NCBI GenBank assembly: GCA_963777775.1
Contig: CAVZRL010000005.1
Location: 186,001-250,000, forward strand
Origin: WHSW01 sp963777775
GTDB lineage: Bacteria; Actinomycetota; Thermoleophilia; Solirubrobacterales; 70-9
DNA: 64,000 nt
Reading direction: 5' to 3'
A program made the position numbers and the translations under genes. Below the pieces are notes generated by a model. The model was not told where the DNA came from, ran no database searches, and was given only the letters and a program-made list of their open reading frames with translations. Within the stretch, counting starts at the first letter, position 1, and the number at the start of each line of letters is the position of its first letter. Shown here in pieces: positions 25,333 to 36,489 of this stretch.

Positions 25333-25424
25333 CTGGACACGCCGCGACCCCGCGGGGCGCGGACGAACGCCGGCCGAGCCGGGCCCTGAGAAGCGAGGCA
25401 ACCAGCAAGCCGTCTGGTATTCCG

Positions 25425-26222
25425 ATGCGGGAACTGGAACGGGATCCCCCGATCACCGAAAGCGCGACCGAGGCGCCGTTGCCGGCGCTGGCGATCGTCG
25501 GCGCGGGCCGGGTCGGGAGCACGCTCGCCGCGGCCGCCGCGAGGACGGAGATCGAGGTGCGCCTTGCCGGGCGCCACGACGCGCTCGCCGCCTATCGCGC
25601 GTCCCGCGCCGCCCTGCTCTGCGTGCCCGACGAGGCGATCGCCGACGCCGCGGTCGTTGCCGCCGAGGCGGTCCCGCCGCTCGAGCTGGTCGGTCACGCG
25701 AGCGGCGCGACGACGCTCGAGGCGCTGGCGCCCGCGAGCGCGGCCGGCGCGGCGACGTTCTCGCTGCACCCGCTGCAGACGGTCCCGGACCCCGGGGCCG
25801 ACCTCACCGGTTCGCCGTGCGCGATCTCCGGCTCGAGCGCCGAGGCGCTCGGCTTCGCGCGCGCCCTCGCGCTGCGGCTTGGAATGACACCGTTCGCGGT
25901 CGCCGAGCGAGACCGCGCCCTCTACCACGCTGCCGCCTGTATCGCGTCGAACTTCTTGGTCGCGCTCGAGGAGTCGGCAGCGGGCCTGCTGGAGAGAGCC
26001 GGGACGCCGGCGGCCCGCGAGCTGCTCGCGCCACTGGTCCTGCGCACGGCGGCGAACTGGGCCGAGCGCGGCGGCGACGCCCTGACCGGCCCGGTAGCGC
26101 GCGGCGACCGGGACACCGTCGCCGGCCATCTCGACGCGCTGCGGACGAACGCGCCCGAGCTGGTCGAGCTCTACGAGGCGTTGGTAGAGCGCACCGAGGC
26201 GCTGGCGGAGGCGCAAGGATGA
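25425..26222 (+). CDS. Rossmann-like and DUF2520 domain protein
   Basis: A 265-aa NAD(P)-binding protein. An N-terminal Rossmann fold (IVGAGRVGSTLAAAA at about residues 24-38) is followed by FSLHPLQTV near 120 and a helical C-terminal half of the DUF2520 type (RALYHAAACIASNFLVAL). The fold resembles ketopantoate reductase and NADP-dependent short dehydrogenases. Its 4-bp overlap with panC and the following panB suggests a role in pantothenate synthesis, perhaps the otherwise missing ketopantoate-reductase step; this is inference from context. Confidence 0.85.
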   Translation: MRELERDPPITESATEAPLPALAIVGAGRVGSTLAAAAARTEIEVRLAGRHDALAAYRASRAALLCVPDEAIADAAVVAAEAVPPLELVGHASGATTLEALAPASAAGAATFSLHPLQTVPDPGADLTGSPCAISGSSAEALGFARALALRLGMTPFAVAERDRALYHAAACIASNFLVALEESAAGLLERAGTPAARELLAPLVLRTAANWAERGGDALTGPVARGDRDTVAGHLDALRTNAPELVELYEALVERTEALAEAQG

Positions 26223-27076
26223 AGCTCGCGCGGACCAAGGCGGAGCTACGCGCAGAGCTGCGCACCGCCCGCGACCAAGGTCGCCCGATCGGCCTCGTGC
26301 CGACGATGGGCGCTTTGCACGAGGGGCACCTCTCGCTGCTCGACACGGCGCGGCACCGTTGCCAGACCGTGGTCATGAGCCTGTTCGTTAACCCGGCGCA
26401 GTTTCGCCCGGGCGAGGACGTCGAGGCCTATCCGCGCGACGAGGCCCGCGACCTCGAGCTCGCGGACGCCCATGGCGTCGATCTCGTCTACGCGCCCGAG
26501 CCGAACGAGATCTACCCGCCCGGCTTCGCGACCACGGTCGAGGTCGGCGGCGAGCTGGCCCGGGTGCTGGAGGGAGATCCGGCCGGACGCGGCAGCGAGC
26601 ATTTCCGCGGCGTCACCACCGTGGTCGCCAAGCTGCTCAACAGCGTCGCTCCCGACGTCGCCTTCTTCGGCCAGAAGGATGCCCAGCAGGCCCTCGTGAT
26701 CCGGCGCATGGTCCGCGATCTCGACTTCGCCGCCGAGGTCGTCGTCCTGCCGACCGTGCGCGCGGCCGACGGCCTGGCGTTCAGCTCTCGAAACTCCTAC
26801 CTCGACGCCGGGCAGCGTGAACGGGCCGCGGCCCTGAGCAGTGCGCTGGCAGCCGCCGAACGGTGCGTGGCCGCCGGAGGCTCGCCCGCCGAGGCGCTGG
26901 CCGCCGGCCGCGCGGAGCTCGACGCGGCCGGGATCGAGCCCGAGTACCTGGAGGCCCGCGACGCCGATACCTTGGCGCCGGTGGCGAGCTTCAACGGACG
27001 TCCGGTGCTGGTCGCCGTCGCCGCCCGGATCGGGCCGGCGCGGCTGATCGACAACGTCGTGATCGGCGGGAGCTGA
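26219..27076 (+). CDS. panC: Pantothenate synthetase
   Basis: A 285-aa cytosolic enzyme that joins pantoate and beta-alanine using ATP. The nucleotidyl-transfer motif PTMGALHEGHLSLL is at residues 29-42 (HIGH-type HEGH). FVNPAQF follows at about 61, FFGQKDAQQALVIRRMV at about 150 and SSRNSYLDAGQR at about 188. Length and motifs are normal. It overlaps the DUF2520 gene (ATGA) and is followed 23 bp later by panB. Confidence 0.97.
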   Translation: MKLARTKAELRAELRTARDQGRPIGLVPTMGALHEGHLSLLDTARHRCQTVVMSLFVNPAQFRPGEDVEAYPRDEARDLELADAHGVDLVYAPEPNEIYPPGFATTVEVGGELARVLEGDPAGRGSEHFRGVTTVVAKLLNSVAPDVAFFGQKDAQQALVIRRMVRDLDFAAEVVVLPTVRAADGLAFSSRNSYLDAGQRERAAALSSALAAAERCVAAGGSPAEALAAGRAELDAAGIEPEYLEARDADTLAPVASFNGRPVLVAVAARIGPARLIDNVVIGGS

Positions 27077-27099
27077 AACCCGCCCCGAAAGGAGTGCAG

Positions 27100-28035
27100 A
27101 TGAGCTCACACACCCAACAGACCGTCGAGCACGACCCCGAGCGCGAGCCGATGACGCTGCCGCGTCTCGCGGAGATGAAGCTGAACGCGGAGCCGATCGT
27201 GATGGTGACGGCCTACGACTACCCGTCGGCCGAGATCGCGGAGGCGGCGGGAGTCGACTTGGTCCTCTGCGGCGACACCGCCGCGATGACGGTGCTCGGG
27301 CACTCCTCTACCACTCCCGTCAGCCTCGACGAGATGCTGATCCTGGCGCGGGCGGTCCGACGCGGGCTGCGCACCCCGATCCTGGTCGGCGACCTGCCCT
27401 TCGGCTCCTACGAGAGCTCGAACGAGCAGGCGATCGAGAGCGCGATGCGCTACGTCAAGGAAGCCGGCTGCGACGTCGTCAAGCTCGAACGGGGCGGGAT
27501 CTCGGTCGAGCGCGCCCGGGCGATCGTCCGGGCCGGGATCCCGGTCATGGGCCACGTCGGGCTGACGCCGCAGACGGCGACCGTGCTGGGCGGGTTCAAG
27601 GCGCAGGGCAAGACCGCCCACCAGGCGGTGAAGATCGCCGAGGAGGCGCTGGCGCTGCAGGCCGCCGGCTGCTTCGCGATCGTCTTCGAGGCGGTCCCCT
27701 CGGCGATCAGCGCGGTTCTGGTCCCGAAACTGGGCGTGCCGGTGATCGGGATCGGGGCCGGGGTCGAGACCGACGGGCAGGTACTGGTCTGGCATGACCT
27801 GCTCGGGATCTACGGCGGCCGCCAGGCGAAGTTCGTCAAGCGCTACGCCAACCTGCGCGACGAGATGCTGCGCGGGGTGGGCGAGTACGCGCGCGAGGTC
27901 CGCGAGCGCTCCTTCCCGGGGCCCGAGCACGCGTACTCGATCGAGCCCGAGGAGCTGGATGCGTTCCGGCGCTATCTCGAGCACGAAACCCTTCCGGGTG
28001 GCTTCGGCGGCGACTGGGCCGCGACCGAGATCTGA
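27100..28035 (+). CDS. panB: Ketopantoate hydroxymethyltransferase
   Basis: A 311-aa TIM-barrel enzyme making ketopantoate from 2-oxoisovalerate and methylene-tetrahydrofolate. MVTAYDYPSAEIAEAAGVD (about 33-51), the metal-binding Asp residues (CGDTAAM and VGDLPFGSYE), VKLERGG, and GHVGLTPQ near 155 are all intact. A 17-residue charged N-terminal extension precedes the core. The ATG has a strong GAAAGGAG ribosome site. Operon with panC. Confidence 0.97.
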   Translation: MSSHTQQTVEHDPEREPMTLPRLAEMKLNAEPIVMVTAYDYPSAEIAEAAGVDLVLCGDTAAMTVLGHSSTTPVSLDEMLILARAVRRGLRTPILVGDLPFGSYESSNEQAIESAMRYVKEAGCDVVKLERGGISVERARAIVRAGIPVMGHVGLTPQTATVLGGFKAQGKTAHQAVKIAEEALALQAAGCFAIVFEAVPSAISAVLVPKLGVPVIGIGAGVETDGQVLVWHDLLGIYGGRQAKFVKRYANLRDEMLRGVGEYAREVRERSFPGPEHAYSIEPEELDAFRRYLEHETLPGGFGGDWAATEI

Positions 28036-28043
28036 TCAGCCAG

Positions 28044-28058
28044 GCCGCTTGCAGCGGC
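28044..28058 (+). terminator. Short hairpin after panB, possible terminator
   Basis: GCCGCT and AGCGGC form a perfect 6-bp stem with a 3-nt loop 8 bp after the panB stop; no T-run follows. Confidence 0.35.
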
Positions 28059-28159
28059 AGAACCCCTGGTAACCGGGCGAATCTCGTGGGGTACATGGTT
28101 GTAACGATTCGCACTATGGAGTGCGGACAAGGCTTCGCAAGAGAAAGCGAGGACGCGAG

Positions 28160-28384
28160 ATGGAGATGGTCAAGAAGCTGGAGCCCGTGGCCCTGCTGCT
28201 GATGATCGTCGGAGCGTTGAACTGGGGCATCGTCGCCCTCTTCGACACCAACGTGATCGCCGAGATCTTCGGCAGTGGCACGGTTACGGACGTGGTCTAC
28301 GTGCTGGTCGGGCTCTCGGCACTGGTGTTCCTGCCCAGGCTGCTCGATGAGTTCGGCGTCAGGCCGCACCCGCGCGGTACCTGA
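28160..28384 (+). CDS. DUF378 family small membrane protein
   Basis: A 74-aa protein with two transmembrane helices (about residues 8-27 and 41-60), containing the DUF378 signature VGALNWGIVALF and a Gly/Ser-rich middle. Function unknown (Bacillus homologue YuzA). A GGGTAC hexamer at 28090-28095 resembles the -10 of general-stress sigma promoters, but the matching upstream GTTT is absent. A 6-bp inverted repeat CGCACT/AGTGCG at about 28109-28124 lies between it and the gene. Confidence 0.82.
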   Translation: MEMVKKLEPVALLLMIVGALNWGIVALFDTNVIAEIFGSGTVTDVVYVLVGLSALVFLPRLLDEFGVRPHPRGT

Positions 28385-28439
28385 CGACCGGAGCAGCCAA
28401 CGTACCGCGGGCCGGGAGCATTCCCGGCCCGCTCCGTAT

Positions 28440-28445
28440 TACGGT
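28440..28445 (+). promoter_or_regulatory. -10 box (TACGGT), leaderless start of YjbQ gene
   Basis: TACGGT ends 6 nt before the GTG at 28452. GGAG in the spacer could alternatively be a poorly spaced ribosome site. Confidence 0.35.
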
Positions 28446-28451
28446 GGAGCG

Positions 28452-28868
28452 GTGCCGGTGCACACCGAGGAGATCCGGCTCTCGACCGGCGGCGACGCCG
28501 ACGTGATCGACATCACCCGCGAGGTCGCCGCCGCGGTCGCGAAGAGCAACATCGACAAGGGCCAAGCGAGCGCCTTCGTCCGCGGCTCGACCGCGGCGGT
28601 GACGACGATGGAGTTCGAGCCCGGGGGTGTCCACGACCTGCGCGCCCTGCTCGACCGCCTGATCCCGATCGAGGGCGACTACGAGCACAACCGTCTCAAC
28701 CACGACTCCAACTCCCACGCCCACCAGCGTGCCTCGATCGTCGGCCCGTCCGAGGCGGTGCCGGTGAGCGGCGGGCGGCTTGCGCTCGGAACCTGGCAGC
28801 AGCTCGTGCTGATCGACTTCGACGACCGCCCGCGGGAGCGGACGGTGATCGTGCAGGTGATCGGTTAG
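28452..28868 (+). CDS. YjbQ/UPF0047 family protein (secondary thiamine-phosphate synthase activity)
   Basis: A 138-aa protein of the YjbQ family. The conserved LNHDSNSHAHQRASIVGPS region (about residues 79-97) carries the histidines of the family's putative metal site, and the C-terminal GTWQQLVLIDFD is also characteristic. E. coli YjbQ has weak thiamine-phosphate synthase activity; the physiological role is unclear. GTG 28452 gives the usual length. The downstream 30 bp before the convergent acyltransferase holds only a weak GTGCG/CGCAC hairpin. Confidence 0.9.
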   Translation: MPVHTEEIRLSTGGDADVIDITREVAAAVAKSNIDKGQASAFVRGSTAAVTTMEFEPGGVHDLRALLDRLIPIEGDYEHNRLNHDSNSHAHQRASIVGPSEAVPVSGGRLALGTWQQLVLIDFDDRPRERTVIVQVIG

Positions 28869-28898
28869 AGGCTCCAGGGGAACCGTGCGTCGGCGCAC

Positions 28899-29495
28899 TC
28901 AGCCTCCGCCGGGCTGAAACTCGATCTCGCGGATCACTCTCGCCGGCGCGCCGGCGGCGATCGTCGCGGCGGGGATGTCGCCAGTGACGACCGAGTTGGC
29001 GCCGATCACAGCCCGGTCGCCGATCTCGACCCCGCCGGTGACGACGCAGTTGACGCCGAACCAGACGTTGGAGCCGATCCGCACCGGTCCCCGCGGCACG
29101 AAGCCCTGCCAGGTGACCGGCTTCTCGGGGTGGTCGTAGCGGTGGTCGGCGTCGCCGACGAAGCAGCCGTTGGCGAACATCACGTGGTCGCCGATCTCGA
29201 TCCGCTCGAGCGCGGCCAGCATCGTGTTGCGGTTCAGAAAGCACCCCCGGCCGATCCGGATCTCGGCCTCGGGGGCGAGCGTCAGCCAGCACCCGGGCTC
29301 GAACAGGGTCCCCTCGCCGACCGCAAGCCGTCCCGAGTCCAGTCCCTCGAGCACCTCGCCCTCGATCGGCCAGCGGACGTAGGCACCGGCGCGGGCCATG
29401 TGGCGGTCAATTCGCAGCCGCCGCAGCGGCTGCCGATTGCGCTCGTACCAGCGCCGCTTCGCCCACCAGGTCCGCCAGCCGGCGAGCTCGCCCAT
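28899..29495 (-). CDS. Hexapeptide-repeat (LbH) acyltransferase
   Basis: A 198-aa left-handed beta-helix protein: isoleucine/valine-rich hexapeptide turns run from about residue 55 to 190, with HRYDHPEKPVTWQG near 115 (the catalytic-loop His region of maltose/galactoside-type O-acetyltransferases) and ending VVTGDIPAATIAAGAPARVI. It should O-acetylate a sugar or polysaccharide; the acceptor is unknown. It starts 5 bp after the uvrA stop, so it may be transcribed with uvrA. Confidence 0.88.
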   Translation of the reverse strand: MGELAGWRTWWAKRRWYERNRQPLRRLRIDRHMARAGAYVRWPIEGEVLEGLDSGRLAVGEGTLFEPGCWLTLAPEAEIRIGRGCFLNRNTMLAALERIEIGDHVMFANGCFVGDADHRYDHPEKPVTWQGFVPRGPVRIGSNVWFGVNCVVTGGVEIGDRAVIGANSVVTGDIPAATIAAGAPARVIREIEFQPGGG

Positions 29496-29500
29496 CGCGA

Positions 29501-32461
<2,961 letters not shown>

Positions 32462-32469
32462 CGGCATCG

Positions 32470-32475
32470 ATTCTA
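32470..32475 (-). promoter_or_regulatory. -10 box (TAGAAT) of uvrA, leaderless
   Basis: TAGAAT ends 8 nt before the ATG at 32461. Confidence 0.55.
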
Positions 32476-32481
32476 CGGAGG

Positions 32482-32495
32482 CGAACGGCTGTTCC
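32482..32495 (-). promoter_or_regulatory. LexA (SOS) operator of uvrA
   Basis: CGAACGGCTGTTCC contains GAAC-N4-GTTC, the core of the LexA box used by Gram-positive bacteria and actinomycetes. It begins 7 bp upstream of the uvrA -10 box and covers the expected -35, an ideal position for repression. It also lies 49 bp upstream of the divergent VOC gene. No second such box was seen in the window. Confidence 0.75.
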
Positions 32496-32543
32496 CGTGA
32501 GCCGCGAGTAGAGTCGCCGCGAGAGCGACGAAACGGAGGAGCG

Positions 32544-33305
32544 ATGGGAACCAGAACCGAGCACGCCCCGGGCACGTTCAGCTGGGTCGACCTGACGACG
32601 AGCGACGCGTCGGGCGCGAAGGAGTTCTACGGAGCGCTGCTGGGCTGGGACTACGAGGACAACGAGATCCCGGGCGGAGGCACGTACACGATGTGCAAGG
32701 TCGGCGGCGAGTACGTGGCCGCGATCCCGGGCTCCACCGACCAGCATCCGCCGCACTGGAACAGCTACGCGACCGTCGCCAGCGCCGACGAGACGGCGGC
32801 GAAGGCGGAGCAGCTCGGCGGCGAGGTGATCGAGCGACCCTTCGACGTCATGGAGGCAGGCCGGATGGCGCTGCTCGCGGACCCGACCGGGGCGATGATC
32901 TGCGTCTGGGAGCCAGGCGACTCGATCGGGGCAGGGCGGGTCAACGATCCCGGCTGCCTGACCTGGGTCGAGCTCCACACGCCGGATCCGGCTCGGGCGC
33001 TCGAGTTCTACACCGGGGTGTTCGGCTGGAACACCGAGGAGATGGAGGTGCAGGGCGGGCCCTCGTACACGATTGTCAAGGTCGGCGAGCGCTCGAACGG
33101 CGGGGTGATGAACACCCAGCCCGGCGAGCCGCCGAACTGGCTCCCCTACTTCACAGTCGAGAGCCGCGACCAGGCGGCCGAGGAGGCCGCCGGGCTCGGC
33201 GCCAGGGAGCTGTTCCGGATGGAGATGCCTCAGGGCAGGATCGCGGTCTTCTCCGACCCGCAGGGCGCGGCGTTCGCGGTCTGGGAGGGCGAGACGGACG
33301 ACTGA
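32544..33305 (+). CDS. VOC-family protein, tandem-duplicated (glyoxalase/bleomycin-resistance fold)
   Basis: A 253-aa protein made of two similar VOC domains: residues about 8-120 (TFSWVDLTTSD, then KEFYGALLGWDYED) and about 132-250 (CLTWVELHTPDPARALEFYTGVFGW, split by the turn). Each half ends in a DPTGA/DPQGA motif and a tryptophan-containing strand. Actinobacterial members resemble CFP30B-type proteins of unknown activity. The ATG has a GGAGGA ribosome site; TAGAGT at 32508-32513 is a possible -10. It is divergent from uvrA and shares the LexA-box region. Confidence 0.88.
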   Translation: MGTRTEHAPGTFSWVDLTTSDASGAKEFYGALLGWDYEDNEIPGGGTYTMCKVGGEYVAAIPGSTDQHPPHWNSYATVASADETAAKAEQLGGEVIERPFDVMEAGRMALLADPTGAMICVWEPGDSIGAGRVNDPGCLTWVELHTPDPARALEFYTGVFGWNTEEMEVQGGPSYTIVKVGERSNGGVMNTQPGEPPNWLPYFTVESRDQAAEEAAGLGARELFRMEMPQGRIAVFSDPQGAAFAVWEGETDD

Positions 33306-33320
33306 CGCCGGGCGGAGCGC

Positions 33321-33884
33321 CTACTTGGCCGCCAGCGCGAGCACCTCGTCGACGAGCTTGTCCGCGTCGTCGAGCTTGAAGTCCTCGCCGAGCCGGGCAG
33401 CGATCTGCTCGCGCGACACCCCGTCGAGGGCCATGTTCATCGCCACCAGGCGGGCCCCGGCCGCGTCATCGGACCGCGCCGCGCCATTCCCGCCTGCGCG
33501 CGGGGTGCCCTCGTCGGGTGGCGGGGTCGGCTCCGGAATCGACGGAGGCTCGGGCTCGGGCGGCTGCGGTGCGGGCTCGGGCGACGGCGCGGGCTCGGGC
33601 ACCGCGGGCGGCTCGGGCGCGGGCTCGGGAACGATGACCGGCCCGGGCTCGACCTCGGCCTGCCGTCCCGAGGAGGGGCCGGCGACGAGCTTGCCCTGGA
33701 GCTGATCGAGCGCCTCGCGCATCTCTTCGAGGCGCTGACTGGCCTCCGCCTCGGCGCGCTCGCGGATCGCTCGCGCCTCGCGCTCGGCGTCGGCGATGAT
33801 CGCCGCCGCTCGCTGCTCGGCCTCGGAGACGAGCTCGCGCACCCGCTCGGCGACATCGCGGACGATCTGCTCCGAATCGACCAT
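33321..33884 (-). CDS. Coiled-coil protein with Pro/Glu-rich linker and C-terminal helical domain
   Basis: A 187-aa protein. Residues 1-65 form an uninterrupted charged helix with heptad character (ERVRELVSEAEQRAAAII and AEREARAIRERAEAEA), similar to DivIVA or ATP-synthase-b-type coiled coils. Residues 75-130 are a Pro/Glu linker, and 145-187 form a short helical domain (AMNMALDGVSREQIAARLG). No signal peptide is present, so it is cytoplasmic. Function unknown; a structural or scaffold role is plausible. The TACCCT box ends 6 nt before ATG 33884. Confidence 0.75.
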   Translation of the reverse strand: MVDSEQIVRDVAERVRELVSEAEQRAAAIIADAEREARAIRERAEAEASQRLEEMREALDQLQGKLVAGPSSGRQAEVEPGPVIVPEPAPEPPAVPEPAPSPEPAPQPPEPEPPSIPEPTPPPDEGTPRAGGNGAARSDDAAGARLVAMNMALDGVSREQIAARLGEDFKLDDADKLVDEVLALAAK

Positions 33885-33890
33885 CGCTCG

Positions 33891-33896
33891 AGGGTA
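33891..33896 (-). promoter_or_regulatory. -10 box (TACCCT), leaderless start of coiled-coil gene
   Basis: TACCCT ends 6 nt before the ATG at 33884; it lies between that gene and the stop of uvrB at 33900. Confidence 0.4.
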
Positions 33897-33899
33897 TCG

Positions 33900-35912
33900 C
33901 TAAGTGCGCAGCGCCTCGAGGTCGCGGCGCAGCTCCTTGAGCTCGTCGCGGATCCGGGCCGCCTCCTCGAAGCGCAGGTCCTCGGCCGCGGCCAGCATCT
34001 CCTCCTCGAGCTCGACGACGACCTTCTCGAGCTGCTCGCGGGTCATCGGCTCGCCGTCGTCGGCGCGCCGGCGCCGGCGCCGGTCGGGGGCGACCCGCGA
34101 CTCCATCGAGAGGAACTCGGCGATGTCGGAGATCCCCTTCTGGACCGTCTCCGGGGTGATCCCGTGCTCGCGGTTGTAGGCGAGCTGGATCTCGCGGCGG
34201 CGATCTGTCTCGGAGATCGCCTTCCGCATCGCCTCGGTCTCGCGATCCGCGTACATGACCACCCGCCCGCGCACGTTGCGGGCAGCCCGGCCGATCGTCT
34301 GCACGAGGCTGGTCTCGCCGCGAAGGAAGCCCTCCTTGTCGGCATCGAGGACCGCGACCAGCGTCACCTCGGGCAGGTCGAGCCCCTCGCGGAGCAGGTT
34401 GACCCCGACCAGCACGTCGTACTCGCCCAGCCTCAGGTCGCGGATGATCTGGATCCGTTCCAGGGTGTCGACCTCGGAGTGCAGGTAACGCACTCGCAGC
34501 CCGTGCTCGAGCAGGTAGGCGGTCAGGTCCTCGGCCATCTTCTTGGTCAGGGTGGTGACCAGGGTCCGCTCGGAGAGCTCCGCCCGGCGGCGGATCTCGT
34601 TCATCAGGTCATCGATCTGGTTGCGCGTCTCGCGCACCTCGACCTCGGGGTCGACGATCCCGGTCGGGCGGACGATCTGCTCGACGATCCGGGCAGAGGT
34701 GCCGCGCTCGAACTCGCCCGGAGTCGCCGAGACCATGACCAGCTGCCCGACCCGGGTCAGGAACTCGTCGAACTTGAGTGGCCGATTGTCGAGCGCGGAC
34801 GGGAGCCGGAACCCGAACTCGACCAGGGTCTGCTTGCGCGAGCGGTCGCCCTCGTACATGCCGCCGATCTGGGGGACCGTCTGGTGTGACTCGTCGACGA
34901 AGACGACGAAGTCTTCGGGGAAGTAGTCGATCAGGGTGTGCGGCGGCGAGCCCGGCGGACGGTCGTCGAGGATCCGTGAGTAGTTCTCGATCCCGGAGGT
35001 GAAGCCGAGCTCCTTGAGCATCTCGATGTCGTACTGGGTCCGCTGCATGAGCCGATGGGCCTCGAGCTCTTTGCCGCTTTCGTTCAGCTCGGCGAGCCGC
35101 TGGTCGAGCTCCGCCTTGATCTCGTCGACAGCCCGCTCGAGCGTCTCCTCCTCGGTCGCGTAGTGGCTCGCCGGCCAGACGGCGACGTGGTCGATCTGGT
35201 CGAAGACCTCGCCAGTGAGCGGGTCGAAGTGATGAATCGACTCGATTTCGTCGCCGAACAGGTTGACCCGGTAGGCCGAGGACTCGGCATAGGCGGGGAA
35301 GATCTCGAGCATCTCGCCCTTGGCCCGGAAGGTGCCGCGGGTGAGCGCGGTCTCGTTGCGCGTGTACTGCATCCCGACCAGCTTTCGGAACAGCTCGTGG
35401 CGATCGATCCACTCGCCGACCTTGAACAGCTGCATCTGGCGCCGGTAGAGCTCCGGCGAGCCGATCCCGAAGATGCACGAGACCGAGGCGACGATGACCA
35501 CGTCGCGGCGCGCCAGCAGCGAGGCGGTCGCGGCGTGGCGCAGGCGATCGATCTCGTCGTTGATCGAGGAGTCCTTCTCGATGTAGAGGTCCTGTGCCGG
35601 GACGTAGGCCTCGGGCTGGTAGTAGTCGTAGTAGCTGACGAAGTACTCGACCTTGTTCTCGGGAAAGAACTCGCGGAACTCGTTGCAGAGCTGCGCCGCC
35701 AGCGTCTTGTTGTGGGCGATCACCAGTGCCGGTCGCTGGACCCGCTCGATCACGCCGGCCATCGTGAACGTCTTACCGGTCCCGGTCGCGCCGAGCAGAG
35801 TGACGAACTCCTCCTCGGCATCGAGCCCGGCCGCGATCGAGTCGATCGCCGCCGGCTGGTCGGCGGTCGGCGAGTAGGCGGGGTTGAGCCGGAACGACGG
35901 CGAGTCGGGCAC
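33900..35912 (-). CDS. uvrB: Excinuclease ABC subunit B
   Basis: A 670-aa helicase-like damage-verification protein. Walker A is LLGATGTGKTFTMAGV (about residues 39-54), the beta-hairpin tyrosines lie in YFVSYYDYYQPEAYVP, Walker B-type DESH is near 335, and the helicase motif QTIGRAARN near 535. A C-terminal UVR domain (LRFEEAARIRDEL) binds UvrC. GTG 35912 has a TATCGT box 7 nt upstream. Unlike uvrA, no LexA box is visible in the 43-bp upstream gap. Confidence 0.97.
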   Translation of the reverse strand: MPDSPSFRLNPAYSPTADQPAAIDSIAAGLDAEEEFVTLLGATGTGKTFTMAGVIERVQRPALVIAHNKTLAAQLCNEFREFFPENKVEYFVSYYDYYQPEAYVPAQDLYIEKDSSINDEIDRLRHAATASLLARRDVVIVASVSCIFGIGSPELYRRQMQLFKVGEWIDRHELFRKLVGMQYTRNETALTRGTFRAKGEMLEIFPAYAESSAYRVNLFGDEIESIHHFDPLTGEVFDQIDHVAVWPASHYATEEETLERAVDEIKAELDQRLAELNESGKELEAHRLMQRTQYDIEMLKELGFTSGIENYSRILDDRPPGSPPHTLIDYFPEDFVVFVDESHQTVPQIGGMYEGDRSRKQTLVEFGFRLPSALDNRPLKFDEFLTRVGQLVMVSATPGEFERGTSARIVEQIVRPTGIVDPEVEVRETRNQIDDLMNEIRRRAELSERTLVTTLTKKMAEDLTAYLLEHGLRVRYLHSEVDTLERIQIIRDLRLGEYDVLVGVNLLREGLDLPEVTLVAVLDADKEGFLRGETSLVQTIGRAARNVRGRVVMYADRETEAMRKAISETDRRREIQLAYNREHGITPETVQKGISDIAEFLSMESRVAPDRRRRRRADDGEPMTREQLEKVVVELEEEMLAAAEDLRFEEAARIRDELKELRRDLEALRT

Positions 35913-35919
35913 GGAGCCG

Positions 35920-35925
35920 ACGATA
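35920..35925 (-). promoter_or_regulatory. -10 box (TATCGT), leaderless start of uvrB
   Basis: TATCGT ends 7 nt before the GTG at 35912. Confidence 0.5.
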
Positions 35926-35955
35926 GCGGGCGGGTCCGAGCTACTCGGCGAGCGA

Positions 35956-36489
35956 TCAGGGCAGCAGCTCGCCGACGCCCTCGATCAGGCCCCCCGCTCC
36001 GTCGAAGAGCTCGCTCGCATCCTCGATCAGGCCCAGCGCCTCGTCGACCGGAACCCGGTCCGCGACGGAGCGGAGCCCGGCGGCGACGATCGGGCTCAGG
36101 GCACCGGCCGCCTCGGCGTCGTCGATCCCGCGGCGCAGCCCGGACCGGACCGCCCTTTCGAGCTCAGCCTCGCTGACCCCGTACTCCGCAGCGAACTCGG
36201 CCCGGGACTCGGGCGTAGCCAGCGCCACCGCGAGCGTCTCGCGGCTGACCCCGAGCTCACAGGCAGCGCCGTCGAGTGCCGAGAGCGCGAACTGCTCGGC
36301 GGACTCTTCGATCCCCTCGGGGTCGCGCCACTCGCGCGCCGCACACGGATCGGCGACCGCGGTCGGCTCGTAGCTGCCGCCGCCAAGCGCGAGATAGGCG
36401 ACTACCAGCAATACCGAGGCCCCGATCGCCGCCAGCAACAAGCTCCGCGCCTCCGGCGCCCGCCCCGCGCTCACAGCTCCTTCGCTCAC
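35956..36489 (-). CDS. Membrane-anchored helical protein of unknown function
   Basis: A 177-aa protein with one N-terminal transmembrane helix (about residues 16-35), a pair of cysteines (DPCAAREW and GAACELG), and three to four amphipathic helices including SREFLAV-like SRETLAVALATPESRAEF and VSEAELERAVRSGL. No family is recognised. GTG 36489 overlaps the stop of the MFS transporter by 4 bp, so it may be an accessory protein of that transporter. Confidence 0.68.
   Translation of the reverse strand: MSEGAVSAGRAPEARSLLLAAIGASVLLVVAYLALGGGSYEPTAVADPCAAREWRDPEGIEESAEQFALSALDGAACELGVSRETLAVALATPESRAEFAAEYGVSEAELERAVRSGLRRGIDDAEAAGALSPIVAAGLRSVADRVPVDEALGLIEDASELFDGAGGLIEGVGELLP

Noticed and set aside
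25333..25424. Possible riboswitch in the leader of the pantothenate operon
   Set aside because: Short GC hairpins are present but no conserved riboswitch core could be recognised.
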